Source: Chrysomallon squamiferum
Lineage: Eukaryota; Mollusca; Gastropoda; Neomphalida; Peltospiridae
Reading direction: 5' to 3'
Assembly: GCA_012295275.1 (NCBI GenBank)
Contig: CM022675.1
Span: forward strand, 15,030,963 to 15,066,962
Length of the DNA stretch: 36,000 nucleotides
The position numbers and the translations under genes are program-made. This document shows, piece after piece, positions 21,500 through 32,585 of the stretch. The notes beneath the pieces are model-generated. The model searched no databases, was not told the origin of the DNA, and saw only the letters and a list, made by a program, of their open reading frames with translations. The first letter of the stretch is position 1; each line of letters begins with the position of its first letter.

Positions 21500-24400
21500 T
21501 CAGGCCTGAAGTGAAGATCCTGCTTTTTTGGCCTCCAATTTTATACCAGAACCAGAAAACCCTGTTGCTCCCTGAAAAAAAGAGAAAAAAGTGCGATAAA
21601 ATAAATTTGTTTATCTGGTGCTTTTAGTAAAACCATAATGTCTCCAACATGACTATACTTCAGGTACCTGGAGATAATTCAGCACAAAAAAATATAAATT
21701 TTATTTCTAGGCCATAAAAATGAAAAGGAATATCATTTAACTAAGTAACAAAGACCAGAATAGATGCAAAGCAAATGGCCACAAAATAATGAACATAGCT
21801 TGTTTTGATTTCAGCAAGGCTCTGAAAAACTATAAAATAGATGTGTGTGTGTGTGTGTGTGTGTTTTTAAAATGCTAAAATATTACAAGAACTGTGACAG
21901 TTAAACATACCCTCTGCAGAGGTATAATATCCTTCTCTTGTAATTTTTTTCCATTTGTTGGATCAATCATTTCCTTCTTGATGATAGTCTCCACACACTC
22001 CAAGGTAACAACATTGCCTCTGCAAATAAACACAGCTATATACTTGGGATTTGAAAATTTCATCTATTACTTTAATGATCTGTATACACTGAAAAATATG
22101 TCAAATAACTCTTAAAAATTATTACTAATCTATGGAGAGAAATTTTGTCAAAACACAGTGATTATAAATAATGTAAAATGAATAAATATTAACTCACGAA
22201 GTGCGCAGTACAGCACAGGGTACAGAATTACCCAGCACATCGTTTGTAATGGCACACACATATCTGGCCTGGAAAAGAGGTTATCTTTTTTATGAATAAA
22301 TGTTAAATGTATTTTTCTCTTATGACATCTGAGGCATGCTTGTAAATTCAAATATAAAAGTATTCTCAGAGCTTTGAGAATGTTAGAATAAGAAAAATAT
22401 TATATAAAATATTCCAGATCTTCTTTTACACATATATCTGTAAAAGTAAAAATGTACAAAACATTTAACAAATGTCCTGCCTCCTAATTACCTCCCCTGA
22501 CTTAGTAAAATCACAAAATTGATATGAAAAGCCAAAAATAATCTGAGAAGTTTTACATGATTTGTTTTTTTTTTTTTAAATATTTGCTGATATATGCAAC
22601 ACCCATATCCCAGTATGTGGGTAAAAAGAAAACATAGAACAATGTGTACCCATAATGTACAATAATAAAGTTGTCTAACCTCAGTGTTGGCATTAAACCA
22701 TCTACCAGTACTGCTAAATTTTACAGTGTAATATAACATAACAGTGTATGTCACACACAACGTGGACTTTGTACTCGTTCTTATGGACATTTGAAATAAA
22801 TAAATCTACCTTTTTGCAGATCACAGCAGTTTTATCATCACCATCTTTTATAGGAGTAAACTTTACATCAATCAGATCTTTCAGTTTTAGAGGTTTTCCA
22901 CTCATTGGGCATCTCACCTTCATATCCTGGAATAAAGAAATCTATTAGAAAACGACAACAAAAGAGAATTATTCAATTACTTTCCATATTTTTGTTAATA
23001 AAAATGATTGTGATTTTCTTTTTTTTGTTAGTTTTTTTTCCTTTTTTTTCTTAACTTTCACCAGTCCACTGATTGAATATTCAGATATGTATATCAAAAA
23101 TATTCACTTAAATGAATCTTTTCATTTATTATAAGTTTTAAATAAATAATAATATTTAACTCTGTGTAATATAAAATATTCCAACTTTCAACAGACTTTG
23201 TCCATTCTGAAATGATCTAAGCTGAATAAAAATATCAAAGTTCATGAATTCTTAAGAAATCTTATTTTGTGAAATTGTTCAAAAAAACAACAACAACAAC
23301 AAAAAAGCAAATAATAATAATAATAATGATATAATAAAAATAAAGTAAAAATAAAAAATAAAAAATGATGATGATATTTAATATATATATTGGAAATACT
23401 CATAATCACATTTATCTCATAAAAAAAACCCCAAAAACCAAACAACAGCAACAAACATACTAACAAAATAATAATTTAAAAAAACCAAAAATAAAAAACA
23501 TACAGGTTTTTTAATCTTTGTTGGTTCGGCAGCAGGTGTCAGTGAAGGAATCCAGAAGCTAGGAAGTGATTTGTCTCTGCCTTGTTTCATGTTGCTGATG
23601 CTGCTTCCTTCCTCAGCTTTTTCATTTAAATATTTTTCATTTGCTATTGGTGTGCTCTCCTGCTGAATAAATGCTTTCAGCTTGCTTTCATCTTCTGCTT
23701 TTTTCAACTCCTCACATTCAACCTAAAAGTTATTTTGGTTGACATGAAAATATTTTTAAAAATAGCATTTTTCTTAACTGATGCAAGTTAAATGAAATGA
23801 TATATAAGGTAACAATTATGATTATTAACATATGAATTATTTTTATAAACGAGACAAACAAACACTTGTTTTGACATATTATAATGACATACTTTCACTT
23901 TATTTTTCTGTTTTTCAAATTCTTTTAATGTTCGTGCAATAGTTTTCTTCTGATGCAGTATATATTCCAAAATAGCTTCTTTGTCAAAAAGGTACCCATC
24001 TGGCCTGAAGAAACAAAACAAAAATATAATTTAAAAATAAAATCCTCACATCACTGATTTAATACTATGTAAACAAATAAAGCTGATTAAACTGATCTAA
24101 TGATATATTGTAATTTCCTTCATATTTTAATATAGGAAGTTATTTAACTATAATAATAATGATGATGATTAAAGGAAACTTGCTTCCATTATGTGGTCTA
24201 TTCCTATTAGTAATTCAGTCTTTTATAACATCTCCTATGGACATAAAAGTATATACTACAACATAAATAGGTAATAGTTTGATGTCAACAGAAAAGCAAA
24301 CACAACAAGAGCAGTTTACTTACGTAACAACAGGTTGTTTGCATGGCTGCAAGGTGAGACAACAGCAGTCAAATTCCTAGAAATACAAGTTTTATATAAA

Positions 24401-24790
24401 ATAATCATTACAGCCTTACACACAGAAAATAAAGTTCTCATGGAATCTAAAAAAAACCCAGTAAAGATACAAATTCAGATTGCATTCAGAATGAGGACTT
24501 AATAAAAAAAAATAAAAAAAAATAATAATACTAATAAATAAATAAAAATAAAATTAATATTCTTCTCATCAGTGAGAAAATTAATAAATGTAAATAATGA
24601 AACTATAAAATAATAAATTAAACTGTAAATAAAAGGCACACACACACACACTTAACAATTTTAATACCTTAACAGAATCCTTTCCCAATCTGACAGATTT
24701 TGAACCATAACCTGATTGTGTTGTGTCTTTCTTTCTCTCATGGTAGGTATAAACAGTACCTGCTGTACAGTTTCTCGCATGTCTTGTCAT
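21500..24790 (-). CDS. NOSIP: Nitric oxide synthase-interacting protein, U-box/RING-type E3 ubiquitin ligase
   Basis: Eight exons join in frame to 291 residues, close to the about 301 of the human protein: 24668-24790, 24324-24376, 23893-24004, 23504-23722, 22810-22926, 22198-22268, 21911-22019 and 21500-21571. All introns are GT-AG. The family's hallmarks appear in order: NCTAGTVYTYHERKKDT and SGYGSKSVRL (1-40), the first half of the split U-box with FDCCCLTLQPC and VVTPDGYLFDKEAILEYILH (42-75), a charged linker with KLKAFIQQES, SFWIPSLTP, the second half from CPMSGKPLKLKDL through VVTLECVETIIKKEMIDP and KDIIPLQRG, and a C-terminal GATGFSGSG. NOSIP is known as an E3 ligase that binds nitric oxide synthases and PP2A. 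No frameshift or missing key segment is seen. The linker is about ten residues shorter than in vertebrates. Confidence 0.97.
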
Positions 24791-24810
24791 AATGGATATA
24801 TAAGCTAAAG
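24791..24810 (-). other. NOSIP: NOSIP 5' UTR segment starting at a splice acceptor
   Basis: On the minus strand, TTTATTACAG ends at 24811, and the 20 bases from 24810 to the ATG follow it. This predicts at least one non-coding exon upstream. Donor candidates on the minus strand are TTGTG then GTATTT at 25231-25230, next to a CGGAAAT ETS-like word, and AGAGGA then GTAAGTT near 26087. Confidence 0.45.
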
Positions 24811-25732
24811 CTGTAATAAATATAAAATACTAACACTATATATTTTTCCTGTCAGTATTACTAACATGTTGACTATTAGTATTACAATTATAAGTCAATT
24901 CATGAAAGGACACGTAATAATCTGTACTGTAATCATAATGCCGTGACTAAATGTAAATCATACAGATACTGAGACAGTGAGAGTGAGATACTCAGATACT
25001 GAGAATGAGATAGATATCATTATCATTATGATTATCAACAATTCATAATTAGACAATATTTAATAATCCAACTGAAGTGCGGTATTTTATTTATATTTTA
25101 TAATTTGTAAATCAAATTATTGGCTTTAACATTGGATTTAAGTGCTAGCAGTTCCATTCGGGAGAAATATAACTATTGTACATGCATTATCTCTTAAAAC
25201 ATGTAACAAAATAACAAAAAATTATAAATACCACAATTTCCGACAAGTTCAATTTATAGACTGGTTCTCTTCACAAAGATAAAAATAGTCGATGGCCTGT
25301 TTTGACTTGAAATACTTTGGGTTAGTCATGTCCTTCGCCTTAGTACCAGTACAAATATATGTATATATATGTACATATTACTATTAATTTCTATTAATTT
25401 TCATTCATCAGATTCCATTTAAATTTCAAGAAAATAACGATGCGAAACTGTTGATAAATTTAGGTCATGCTACGTTGTTTTCGTTTCCGAATGGAAGGCA
25501 TTTTGTCCCAAAGTGAATTCGCTTCTCAAATATTCCGACCCGCTTTCTAGATTTAGGATAGTATTGATTCAGTTTTAGATAAATATATAAATAAATAAAT
25601 TCTGATGAAATGATACAATAAATTGTTTTCAGTGGTCATTCAGGTAAAGAATAGTTTATTTTAGCAACGCTACATTTCATTATATCATTAATTAATTATT
25701 TAATTATTATTATTAAAATACTAAAAACAAAC

Positions 25733-25805
<73 letters not shown>

Positions 25806-26047
25806 AATAATAATAATAAAATGTTATGGATTCATTTGAATTATGACTTGAAAGTATTTCTGTGCATATTTAATAATATAACCTGTGAAATGTCACCATA
25901 AAATACTGATAATGGATATGAATTTTTAGTTTTAAAATTCGAATAATTAGTTAACATTTTATGCATCACTGGTAAGATTTGATATTTAATCTGTTAAAGT
26001 ACTGTTTATTTATAGTTTGTTTATTTGTTTCAAAAATTGTAATTATT
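24811..26047. other. Region upstream of NOSIP
   Basis: AT-rich sequence likely to contain the NOSIP non-coding first exon and promoter. The less AT-rich block at 25250-25560, with CCATTCGGAAAC and a GCGGGTCGGAA segment on the minus strand, is the best promoter candidate. A (CAA)n run is at 25733-25801. No other gene is seen. Confidence 0.4.
25733..25820. repeat. (AAC)n-(AAT)n compound microsatellite
   Basis: About 23 AAC units followed by six AAT units. Confidence 0.95.
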
Positions 26048-26194
26048 TTAGATATCCACAACGAAGATTTCATGAGAAGGGAACTTACTCCTCTTTTCTT
26101 TGGCGAAATCGCCAAGAATGATGTCCCTTACAGTCGAGCAGACAAATGCCTTATTTAGGGCATACATATACCGAAACCTATTGGTGACATCTTC
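26048..26194 (-). CDS. Short unassigned coding-like segment
   Basis: A 48-codon minus-strand segment with protein-like composition (pieces read RFRYMYALNKAFV and DIILGDFAKEKRSKF) ends in TAA at 26048-26050. The upstream in-frame TGA at 26195 lies 30 bases from the tip of the inverted-repeat element. It may be a terminal exon, a remnant split by the element's insertion, or chance. An internal AGAGGA then GTAAGT could instead act as a donor. I do not recognise a family. Confidence 0.15.
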   Translation of the reverse strand, partial: EDVTNRFRYMYALNKAFVCSTVRDIILGDFAKEKRSKFPSHEIFVVDI

Positions 26195-26224
26195 TCACAT
26201 CTTCTTGAGCAATTTATTTTAAAT

Positions 26225-27264
26225 CCAAGATGGCCGCCACCGAAACTATTTTCCTCATACCTTCGTAACTAGATCAGATAGAAACGTGAATGAAAGGTCG
26301 TTTGATATGTTTTCAGGGATAAAGAATCTAACGCAGCTACACTTTTCCTAACAAAACACAAATAAATCAAGGAGTAACCACAAAAAGGATGTAGATGTGG
26401 CTGTTTTGAGTCAGATTACAGTGATTTTGACTTTTTTATGCATTATATAAATTATCAAGTTAGTTATAGGCTAATAACTAATAATTAATTAATAAATAAT
26501 TAATTGTTGAAGTGTAGTGTAATAATTGCTGTTTCAATTACTCTAAACATTTATGTATCTAAGATGCCCGCCACCGAATCTAAGATACCTCTTTTTCACA
26601 CGAACTTCACAGTACCTTCCTCATTATTTAAGTTATGTAAAAAAAAATTAAAGACTGTTTAGCTGTTTCTGCATTATTGTATGGACGATTATCTCAGGCT
26701 CGTGCTAAAATGTAAAAAATGGAGTCATCTGTCGCTTCTGGGACAAATAGATGCATCACTGATAATGATGATACAGCGAGGCAGTGCCTTTCATGACTGC
26801 ATGCTATGGACAAAGGAACAGTATCACCATGTCAACTACGCAACTCAGTATTTGGGCAAACAGTATACATTACTCCACGAATACGCTCTGTACCACCACA
26901 AATCAGCGAAGCGATCAAGAAAAACGTGAAACGTGCGCACCAGATGAACAATCAAAACTCCGAATCATCCCAAATAGGTCTATAATATCATACATACATG
27001 TTTATAGTGACTGAACCAGCACTAAATACTATAGATTTCAATAATTAATTACTTCTTATTTACAATCATATTAGCCTAAACCTAGCATGATAACATATAC
27101 AGTGTTTGAAAAAGCCAACAGGATATTCTTTTATGGTCTTGATTTCTTTGTGTTTTGTTTGGCTTCTTTCTGCTTGACACTATATAAAAGACCTTGTATT
27201 CATGTTTTTATCTCATCTAGTAACGAAGACATGAGGAAAAACGATTAGTTGGCGGCCATCTTGG
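26225..27264. mobile_element. 1,040-bp element with long imperfect terminal inverted repeats
   Basis: The left end (CCAAGATGGCCGCCA...) and the reverse complement of the right end start with the same 15 bases. They then stay similar over about 170 bases: TTCCTCAT, CTTCGTAACTAGAT-GAGATA-type words, and AACAAAACACAAA with ATCAAG occur in the same order in both arms, with small indels. A third partial copy of the tip (AAGATGCCCGCCACCGAA) is at 26561. The structure fits a non-autonomous DNA transposon or foldback element. No clear target-site duplication is visible; flanks are AT-rich. The internal + strand open frame (26681-26929, 82 codons, containing HDCMLWTKEQYHH) is unassigned and could be a transposase scrap. 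Confidence 0.65.
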
Positions 27265-27689
27265 AAAAAAAGCTTTAGACTCCAAAACGAGGACTATTAT
27301 GTACATTGTAACCATAGCCATATATTACTTTAGTGTAATCAATGATTTAGTTATTTTGTTTGTTTCTTTGTTTAGAAATATATATATATATTTTTAAATT
27401 GTTTTTTTAAATTTTATTTTATAGTTAAAATAGAAACTAATCAAACAATGTGTAATTGAAACTTGGATTTATACGATTAATGATGAAAGCAGTCGAGTAC
27501 CGAACAAACTATTCATCAGCGCGTGACAGATTTTACTTAGCAGTCTCTCAGCGGCGTACAAATTAGTATCTCGTGGCACTTCGTAACTGACTTCATTTTA
27601 AACGTTTTGCAAGTAAAAATCAATAGAACACTATTAGTATAAATTTAGTATGGATTTTACATCTATGGTGTATAACATCGGCTGAGCCA

Positions 27690-27715
27690 TAATAATAATA
27701 ATAATAATAATAATC

Positions 27716-27776
<61 letters not shown>

Positions 27777-27790
27777 CAACAATAATAATA
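27690..27790. repeat. (AAT)n microsatellite
   Basis: About 30 AAT units with one ATC and an ACA interruption, followed by a (TTA)n run in the opposite phase at 27817-27837. Confidence 0.95.
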
Positions 27791-28194
27791 ACTTATTTTA
27801 ATGCTAAAGCTGTTGATTATTATTATTATTATTATTTTAAATATTGTCGGAATTGTTTATGCATATTTAGTTCACATTGTTTCGTCTCTTCAGAAATACT
27901 CGTGTTCTTTATTTCTTTATTTATTTCTGTATTTATTTACACACATCTTTTCAATTCATCTTTGGTCCCCAGATGTTATTTATTGTATCTGTGGGTAAAA
28001 TTTTGTACTTACTTTTTATGCATTAGAACAAATTTCCAGTTAACAGTTTATTATCATTACTGGTCCCAAGCACATACAAGCATTGTTTTGTCGAAATGAT
28101 CTTTGTATCGATTTTGCTAATAAACTGTCATAGTAAGATTAAAAATAGACATTATAATTAGAACTAGATGGTAATTCTCATGTTTAGCAGAGTA

Positions 28195-28267
28195 ACTGTT
28201 AAAGTGTATCTTTGATGGTACAAATGAATGACGTAATTACCCTTTTTGGTATTTCTGATTAATTTGT
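28195..28267 (+). repeat. 73-bp dispersed repeat, copy 1
   Basis: From ACTGTTAAAGTGTATCTTTG through TTCTGATTAATTTGT, this segment matches 32838-32909 in the same orientation with one substitution and one single-base indel. It contains AATGACGTAATTA, a CRE/bZIP-like palindromic word. The flanks of the two copies do not match. Confidence 0.9.
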
Positions 28268-28705
28268 TTACTTGTTTGTAATTAAAACTGTAAAATAATA
28301 AACTGTTTAAGAGAACGAAGGCTGAAATTAAATTAATTAATATATATATATAATTAAACAAAAATCAAAATCAAACAGCAGTAGAAAACTCAAACAACAA
28401 CAAACAAACAAAAAAGAACGTCCGAACAAACAAGGACAATAAAAAGAACCCAATAAAACATCAACAAAAAAAAAAAAAAAAAAAATAAATAAATAAAAAA
28501 AAATAAAAAATAAAAAATAACAATTAGAAAAAAAAAGAAGAAAATAGTAATAATAAAATCAAGAATAAAATCAACAAAAATTATTTTACGTTTCATGACT
28601 ATTACAATTTAATCCCGTCACGCAACATAATGAAAAGAGTTAAAATGAAGATAAAATAATGCTGATGATTATAATGTTATAAAAAAACCTTTAAGCAAAT
28701 AAATA

Positions 28706-28805
28706 AAAGATGATGATGATAATGTTGATGATGATAATGACGATAATGATGATGATGATAATAATAATAATAATAGTAATAATAATAATAACAATAATAA
28801 CAATA
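28706..28805. repeat. (GAT)n-(AAT)n compound microsatellite
   Basis: Interrupted GAT units pass into AAT units. The Tyr/His-rich minus-strand tail of the neighbouring open frame comes from it. Confidence 0.9.
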
Positions 28806-28853
28806 AATTAAAACAAATGTATATGCAAATAAATAAAATATTATGGAAAAAAC

Positions 28854-29016
28854 CTTCAGTTTCTTAATTATACTAGCTCCTTTTTCAAAAATAGTATCAT
28901 CATATAGATTTGTGAATACAGGCCTCATCTCATCCAGTGTGTTACTTAAAAATATATAACATTTTACTCGGTCCACTCTAAAGTCTCTTGCAGCGATAAT
29001 GAAGTCATTTTCTAAG
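28854..29016 (-). CDS. Candidate exon of an unrecognised minus-strand gene
   Basis: On the minus strand an acceptor (AATAATACAG) is followed by one base and 54 open codons, ending CTG AAG before GTTTTTTCC, a weak donor. The translation has natural protein composition: pieces read NDFIIAARDFRVDRVKCY, TLDEMRPVFTNLYDD and EKGASIIKKLK. I recognise no family. No other exon could be joined with confidence; the segment at 26048-26194 is on the same strand downstream but its phase does not obviously fit. Confidence 0.3.
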
Positions 29017-29629
29017 CTGTATTATTTTTGTTTTGCATAATGCGTTCAGAAAAACAATGCAGCTTCTATAATAAATTGTGTGTGTTCAGAAAAGTGGTGT
29101 TTTTTGACTGTGACACAACATCCATAAATTTGAGGTGATTTTTATCTGATAATGGACTTTTTTGTACCGACTGGATGTATCTAATAGAGAGAGTCACTTT
29201 AAAAAACAGAAGACTTATACAGATGTTCTTCAGTGTAAAACATATTTATTCAATAATTTTTATCTACGTTATTCGCTCTACGATGGCCTGTTTTCAGACA
29301 TATTTATAAGTAGTTCCAGTATTTATCATTTAATTGATAAACTTATTCAAATTGTGTTTTCTAAATAATATATATATATGTGTTTATGTATATATGTATT
29401 ACACATGTCTATATTTCAATGTTTTTTAGAAACGTTTTGATTATTACTTCGTGAATTTAAATCAAATTTCCTTCGCATGGTGAACACGGATATTAGTTTG
29501 TAGTTGTAGAGGGAAGAAATCGCTGTAACAGAGCAGGCGAGACTTGGAGAACAAACATCATGCACTGATCGATTTGGCTAATCCACGAAGATTCGTCCCC
29601 AGATTTCTAATGGATTTACCCAACTTGGT
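29017..29629. other. Intergenic stretch before the 29.6-kb gene
   Basis: AT-rich sequence up to about 29470, then a more complex segment (29470-29700). Within it, 29531-29628 is open on the + strand after a CAG and contains DLANPRRFVPRFLMD before a TTG then GTATAA boundary; this may be an exon or promoter-proximal DNA. Confidence 0.3.
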
Positions 29630-29636
29630 ATAAAGA
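29629..29636 (+). promoter_or_regulatory. TATA-box candidate
   Basis: GTATAAAG lies about 180 bases upstream of the ATG at 29813. A less AT-rich segment follows, with TCAGTG about 20 bases downstream and GTCAGCTAG further on as possible initiators. It would serve the 29.8-kb gene if that gene starts here. Confidence 0.25.
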
Positions 29637-29812
29637 TAAGAGTGAAGTCAGTGCCGTGTTGTAGAGCGACACAGTTTGGTCAGCTAGGGAACCAGTTCCG
29701 TAACAGCAACCAAATGTTAAACATTTCTTAAATTATTTTGTTTGTACACTCAACTTACATTTTCACAACTTTTGTCAGTTGTTTTCATTTAGCTGTGTGG
29801 ACTTACATAAAT

Positions 29813-30177
29813 ATGCCAACTTTAATACACACACTTCTTGTGTTTTCCTTTGTGTACATCTGCGGCGCCAGTTTGATGCAGCAGTGGCCCGCAAAGTGGC
29901 TGCCGGCAAGAAGAAGTTCCTATGTAAGTTTGTTTACTTGTTACATCTTCTACATCAAACTTACTTTTAACTAGAAATTCAGATATTCAGTTATTTCACT
30001 CTAGTTTTAGTATCAATTTAAGAAATTATTATTTCCTTTTTTCCTTCTTTATTCAAATTCGTTTTTAATTTTAATGTCATTAAATATTCAACACCAAGTA
30101 TGATTTTTACTTAATATATTTCTTTCTTTCTTTCTTTCTTTTTTTTTCTTTTCTTCTTTCTTCTTCTTCTTCTTCTT

Positions 30178-30208
<31 letters not shown>

Positions 30209-32434
30209 TTATTATATTGATTTTCTATACGTAAATACGAGATATAAAAATTAATACGTGTTTATTATATTCATATTCATAGCCATCGTCTTAATCATCA
30301 GCAGCAATATGCTTTTATCATCGTTAATAACATCATCCTCGTTAAGAAATGGCATATATTTATTTATTTATTTTTAAAAAGAAACGAAACTGAAGCTGAT
30401 ACATTAGAAGACAACTGAATAATTTAATATTTAATTTTTTCTTGCTGTGGATCAGTTAGCTACTCTCGCATGAGAAAAACAGATATCACTGAAATATAAC
30501 CTTAGTGGTATATCGAGAAGGACCGATTTTCAGTGTTGCGTGCACTGACATTGAAAAAATTACCTATAAAACGTTAGATAAACTAGAACATTTTTCTGCC
30601 TTTAATGTGTTAAAGTTTCGTTACTGTTTGGAAACAACAAGAACAACAAAACAGTTATAGCAAAATAAAAAAGTACAACAATAATGAAAAAGTCGAAACA
30701 AACAAACACAATTTCTATCGTCAAACACAGCTTTTAACGTGCCTCTATCGGTCTCTCGATATATTTTTCTAATTAAATCAACAAAACACACATAGAAAAA
30801 AGGAAAAAGAAGAAAAAAAGGAAAAAGAAGGAAAAAGAAAAGAAAATGATAATAATAATAATAATAAGAACATACTGTAAAATTAATAAAACTTTACGTT
30901 TTTTTATTGATTGTCTTACGCCTTAGCAGGACGTGATTGGTAATATTTGAAGATAAAACTAATATTTGATTGCAAACTAATGAGTTTTAATGGAACTTAA
31001 TAATCTCCTATATGTTAAGTGTATTCTTCTCCTTTTTTAAGACTGACTTTGCATTACTAAAAACAGCCTAAACCACAAATATTTTGTGATTCCTATTAAG
31101 AGCGTAAATCAACTCTCTCGTATTTTTGACCTTCTGTGAAATGTTTTACTGAACCCTTGCGCTTCACATTGATCACTTTGGACATCACTGCTTTAAAAGT
31201 CAAACAGATTCATATTAAAGTCAAGAACTGTGAAGGGAAAAGGAAGAAAAATACAGAAACTACCCACTGATCTATGCAGATTACATTGTCTATTTAAGTT
31301 AGTCGCAGTTGAAGATTAATTATTGCAATTATCGGAATTACTGCACTCTTGAAGATGTTTTCTTATAATCTAGCTCCATGTTTTCAAAAAGTTATTTTCT
31401 TTCATGATAATCAGTCTGCAGCACGATATTGCGTGCTTAATTTGAGGCAGTCAGCATTTTAACCACTTCAAAAGGCTTTCTATCAACTTCTTCAGAGATT
31501 CCAAATAGTTCAGGTGACTGAGAATATCGATTGAAATATTAATTTGTCACAATGGGCAAAATGTTATTTTATTATGCTTCATTTAATTTAAATAATTAAT
31601 GTATATTTAACATACACCAAGTTGCTCTTTCTCACAGTCAGTATTAAATAAAGAATGTAAGACTAAAACGACAAACTGCCATAGACAAAGCGTGTCAGAA
31701 AAATATTCTCACGAAAACCCTTCCGAGACATAAATCCATTAAGTAAAAATCTCTTTTAAGATGTTCTTTTAAGATGCTGGACTGATTAAACATGACCTAA
31801 AATTAATTTGAACGAAAACAAAAATTGTTTTGATTTATAAACGCTGTTTAATAATTTTGCGGTTGTGTAGTTTGTCATCCAAATATAACTCTTGATGGTT
31901 TTCCTTTTGTTCTAGACACTTATAAAAATAATAAAAATAAATAAATAAATAAAATGCAAAGACTCCTGTATTATCCCCACTCATCAGCACAAACTTCCGA
32001 ATATTTGTTTAGCTAAAGAAACTGCACTTTTGATCGAAAATATTCACGATAAAAATGAATCTAAATCTATTACATTACTTACAATTAGCACATTTATTTT
32101 TAAAATATCATTAGTATAAAGCAGGTGGAATCATTAATTTATATAATATTTGTAATATTCATGTCATGTGCTATTGCGAGATAATGACGTGCTTGGAAGT
32201 TATAACTGTACGACTAACAATACATCTTTTTATTAGTAACATCACCAGCCATTATTTTATTGTATAAAACAGTTAATGCATTTTATTCTCTGTATGCTCT
32301 TTATGTTTTATAACTTGTTGGGTAAAGATTTAAAATCTTAAAACCTCTGCAAAAAGTGTCGGGCTAAAACTAAATCTGGAAACAAATATAAAAAAAACCC
32401 CACTTTGACGAGAATTTGTTTTTTCTTTCAGTAG
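29813..32434 (+). CDS. Candidate secreted 37-residue peptide (frame A of the dual-frame exon)
   Basis: ATG at 29813 (A at -3) opens a hydrophobic leader, MPTLIHTLLVFSFVYICGAS, that looks like a signal peptide. A short tail with QQWPAKWLPARR and then SSY follows, up to the strong donor TAT then GTAAGTT at 29924. Splicing to the acceptor TTCTTTCAG at 32431 gives an immediate TAG stop. The 17-residue mature part has a dibasic site and two Trp, which recalls peptide hormones, but I recognise no family. The second half of this exon is also open in another frame, described in the next entry; only one reading need be real. Confidence 0.3.
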
Positions 32435-32466
32435 CATCCAAGAACATCGTGAAATACTGCCAATAA
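29872..32466 (+). CDS. 3' end of an unrecognised gene (frame B), two exons
   Basis: The 52-nt segment 29872-29923 lies between GCGCCAG and GTAAGTT. It reads FDAAVARKVAAGKKKFL with GC-rich third positions, strongly coding-like in this AT-rich setting. Its one leftover base joins 32432-32466 in phase, adding LASKNIVKYCQ and a TAA stop. The acceptor at 32431 has an excellent T-rich tract, and AATAAA follows at 32580. Together these mark the end of a + strand gene. The upstream exon is unknown; it should end at a codon boundary, and 29531-29628 would satisfy this but is speculative. No family is recognised. Confidence 0.45.
30000..32431 (+). other. Probable intron of the 29.8-kb gene
   Basis: AT-rich sequence with a (TTTC)n/(TTC)n microsatellite at 30120-30208, a (GGAAAAAGAA)-type purine-rich stretch at 30797-30845, and a complex patch at 31290-31560 without an open frame. 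The words ATTAATTATTGCAATTAT and GATATTGCGTGC in that patch could be regulatory. Confidence 0.4.
30120..30208. repeat. (TTTC)n-(TTC)n pyrimidine microsatellite
   Basis: TTTC units pass into about 15 TTC units. It is the same kind of mirror-symmetric tract as the (GA)n and (TC)n runs on the left side. Confidence 0.95.
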
Positions 32467-32579
32467 TCTGCAGCGATGTCACAAAAGCTGTCTGTTATCT
32501 GAAAATTCAGAAACATTAAAACAATGAAAAAATTGCGCTTTATTTGAAAAAAAATTTAATTGTTTTGATTTCCCAAGAC

Positions 32580-32585
32580 AATAAA
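32580..32585 (+). terminator. Poly(A) signal of the 29.8-kb gene
   Basis: AATAAA lies 114 bases after the TAA at 32464-32466 and is followed by GT-rich TTTGCTGTTGTC, as expected of a cleavage site. Confidence 0.5.

Larger units (their letters stand above)
27265..28853. other. Gene-free AT-rich stretch
   Basis: It contains a long (AAT)n (27690-27790), the first copy of a 73-bp dispersed repeat (28195-28267), A-rich low-complexity sequence (28375-28570) and a (GAT)n/(AAT)n block (28706-28805). No gene is recognised. Confidence 0.5.

Noticed and set aside
22488-22790. 100-codon minus-strand frame within the NOSIP gene
   Set aside because: It lies in the NOSIP intron between exons 5 and 6 and is AT-rich chance sequence; only the flanking exons match the NOSIP family.
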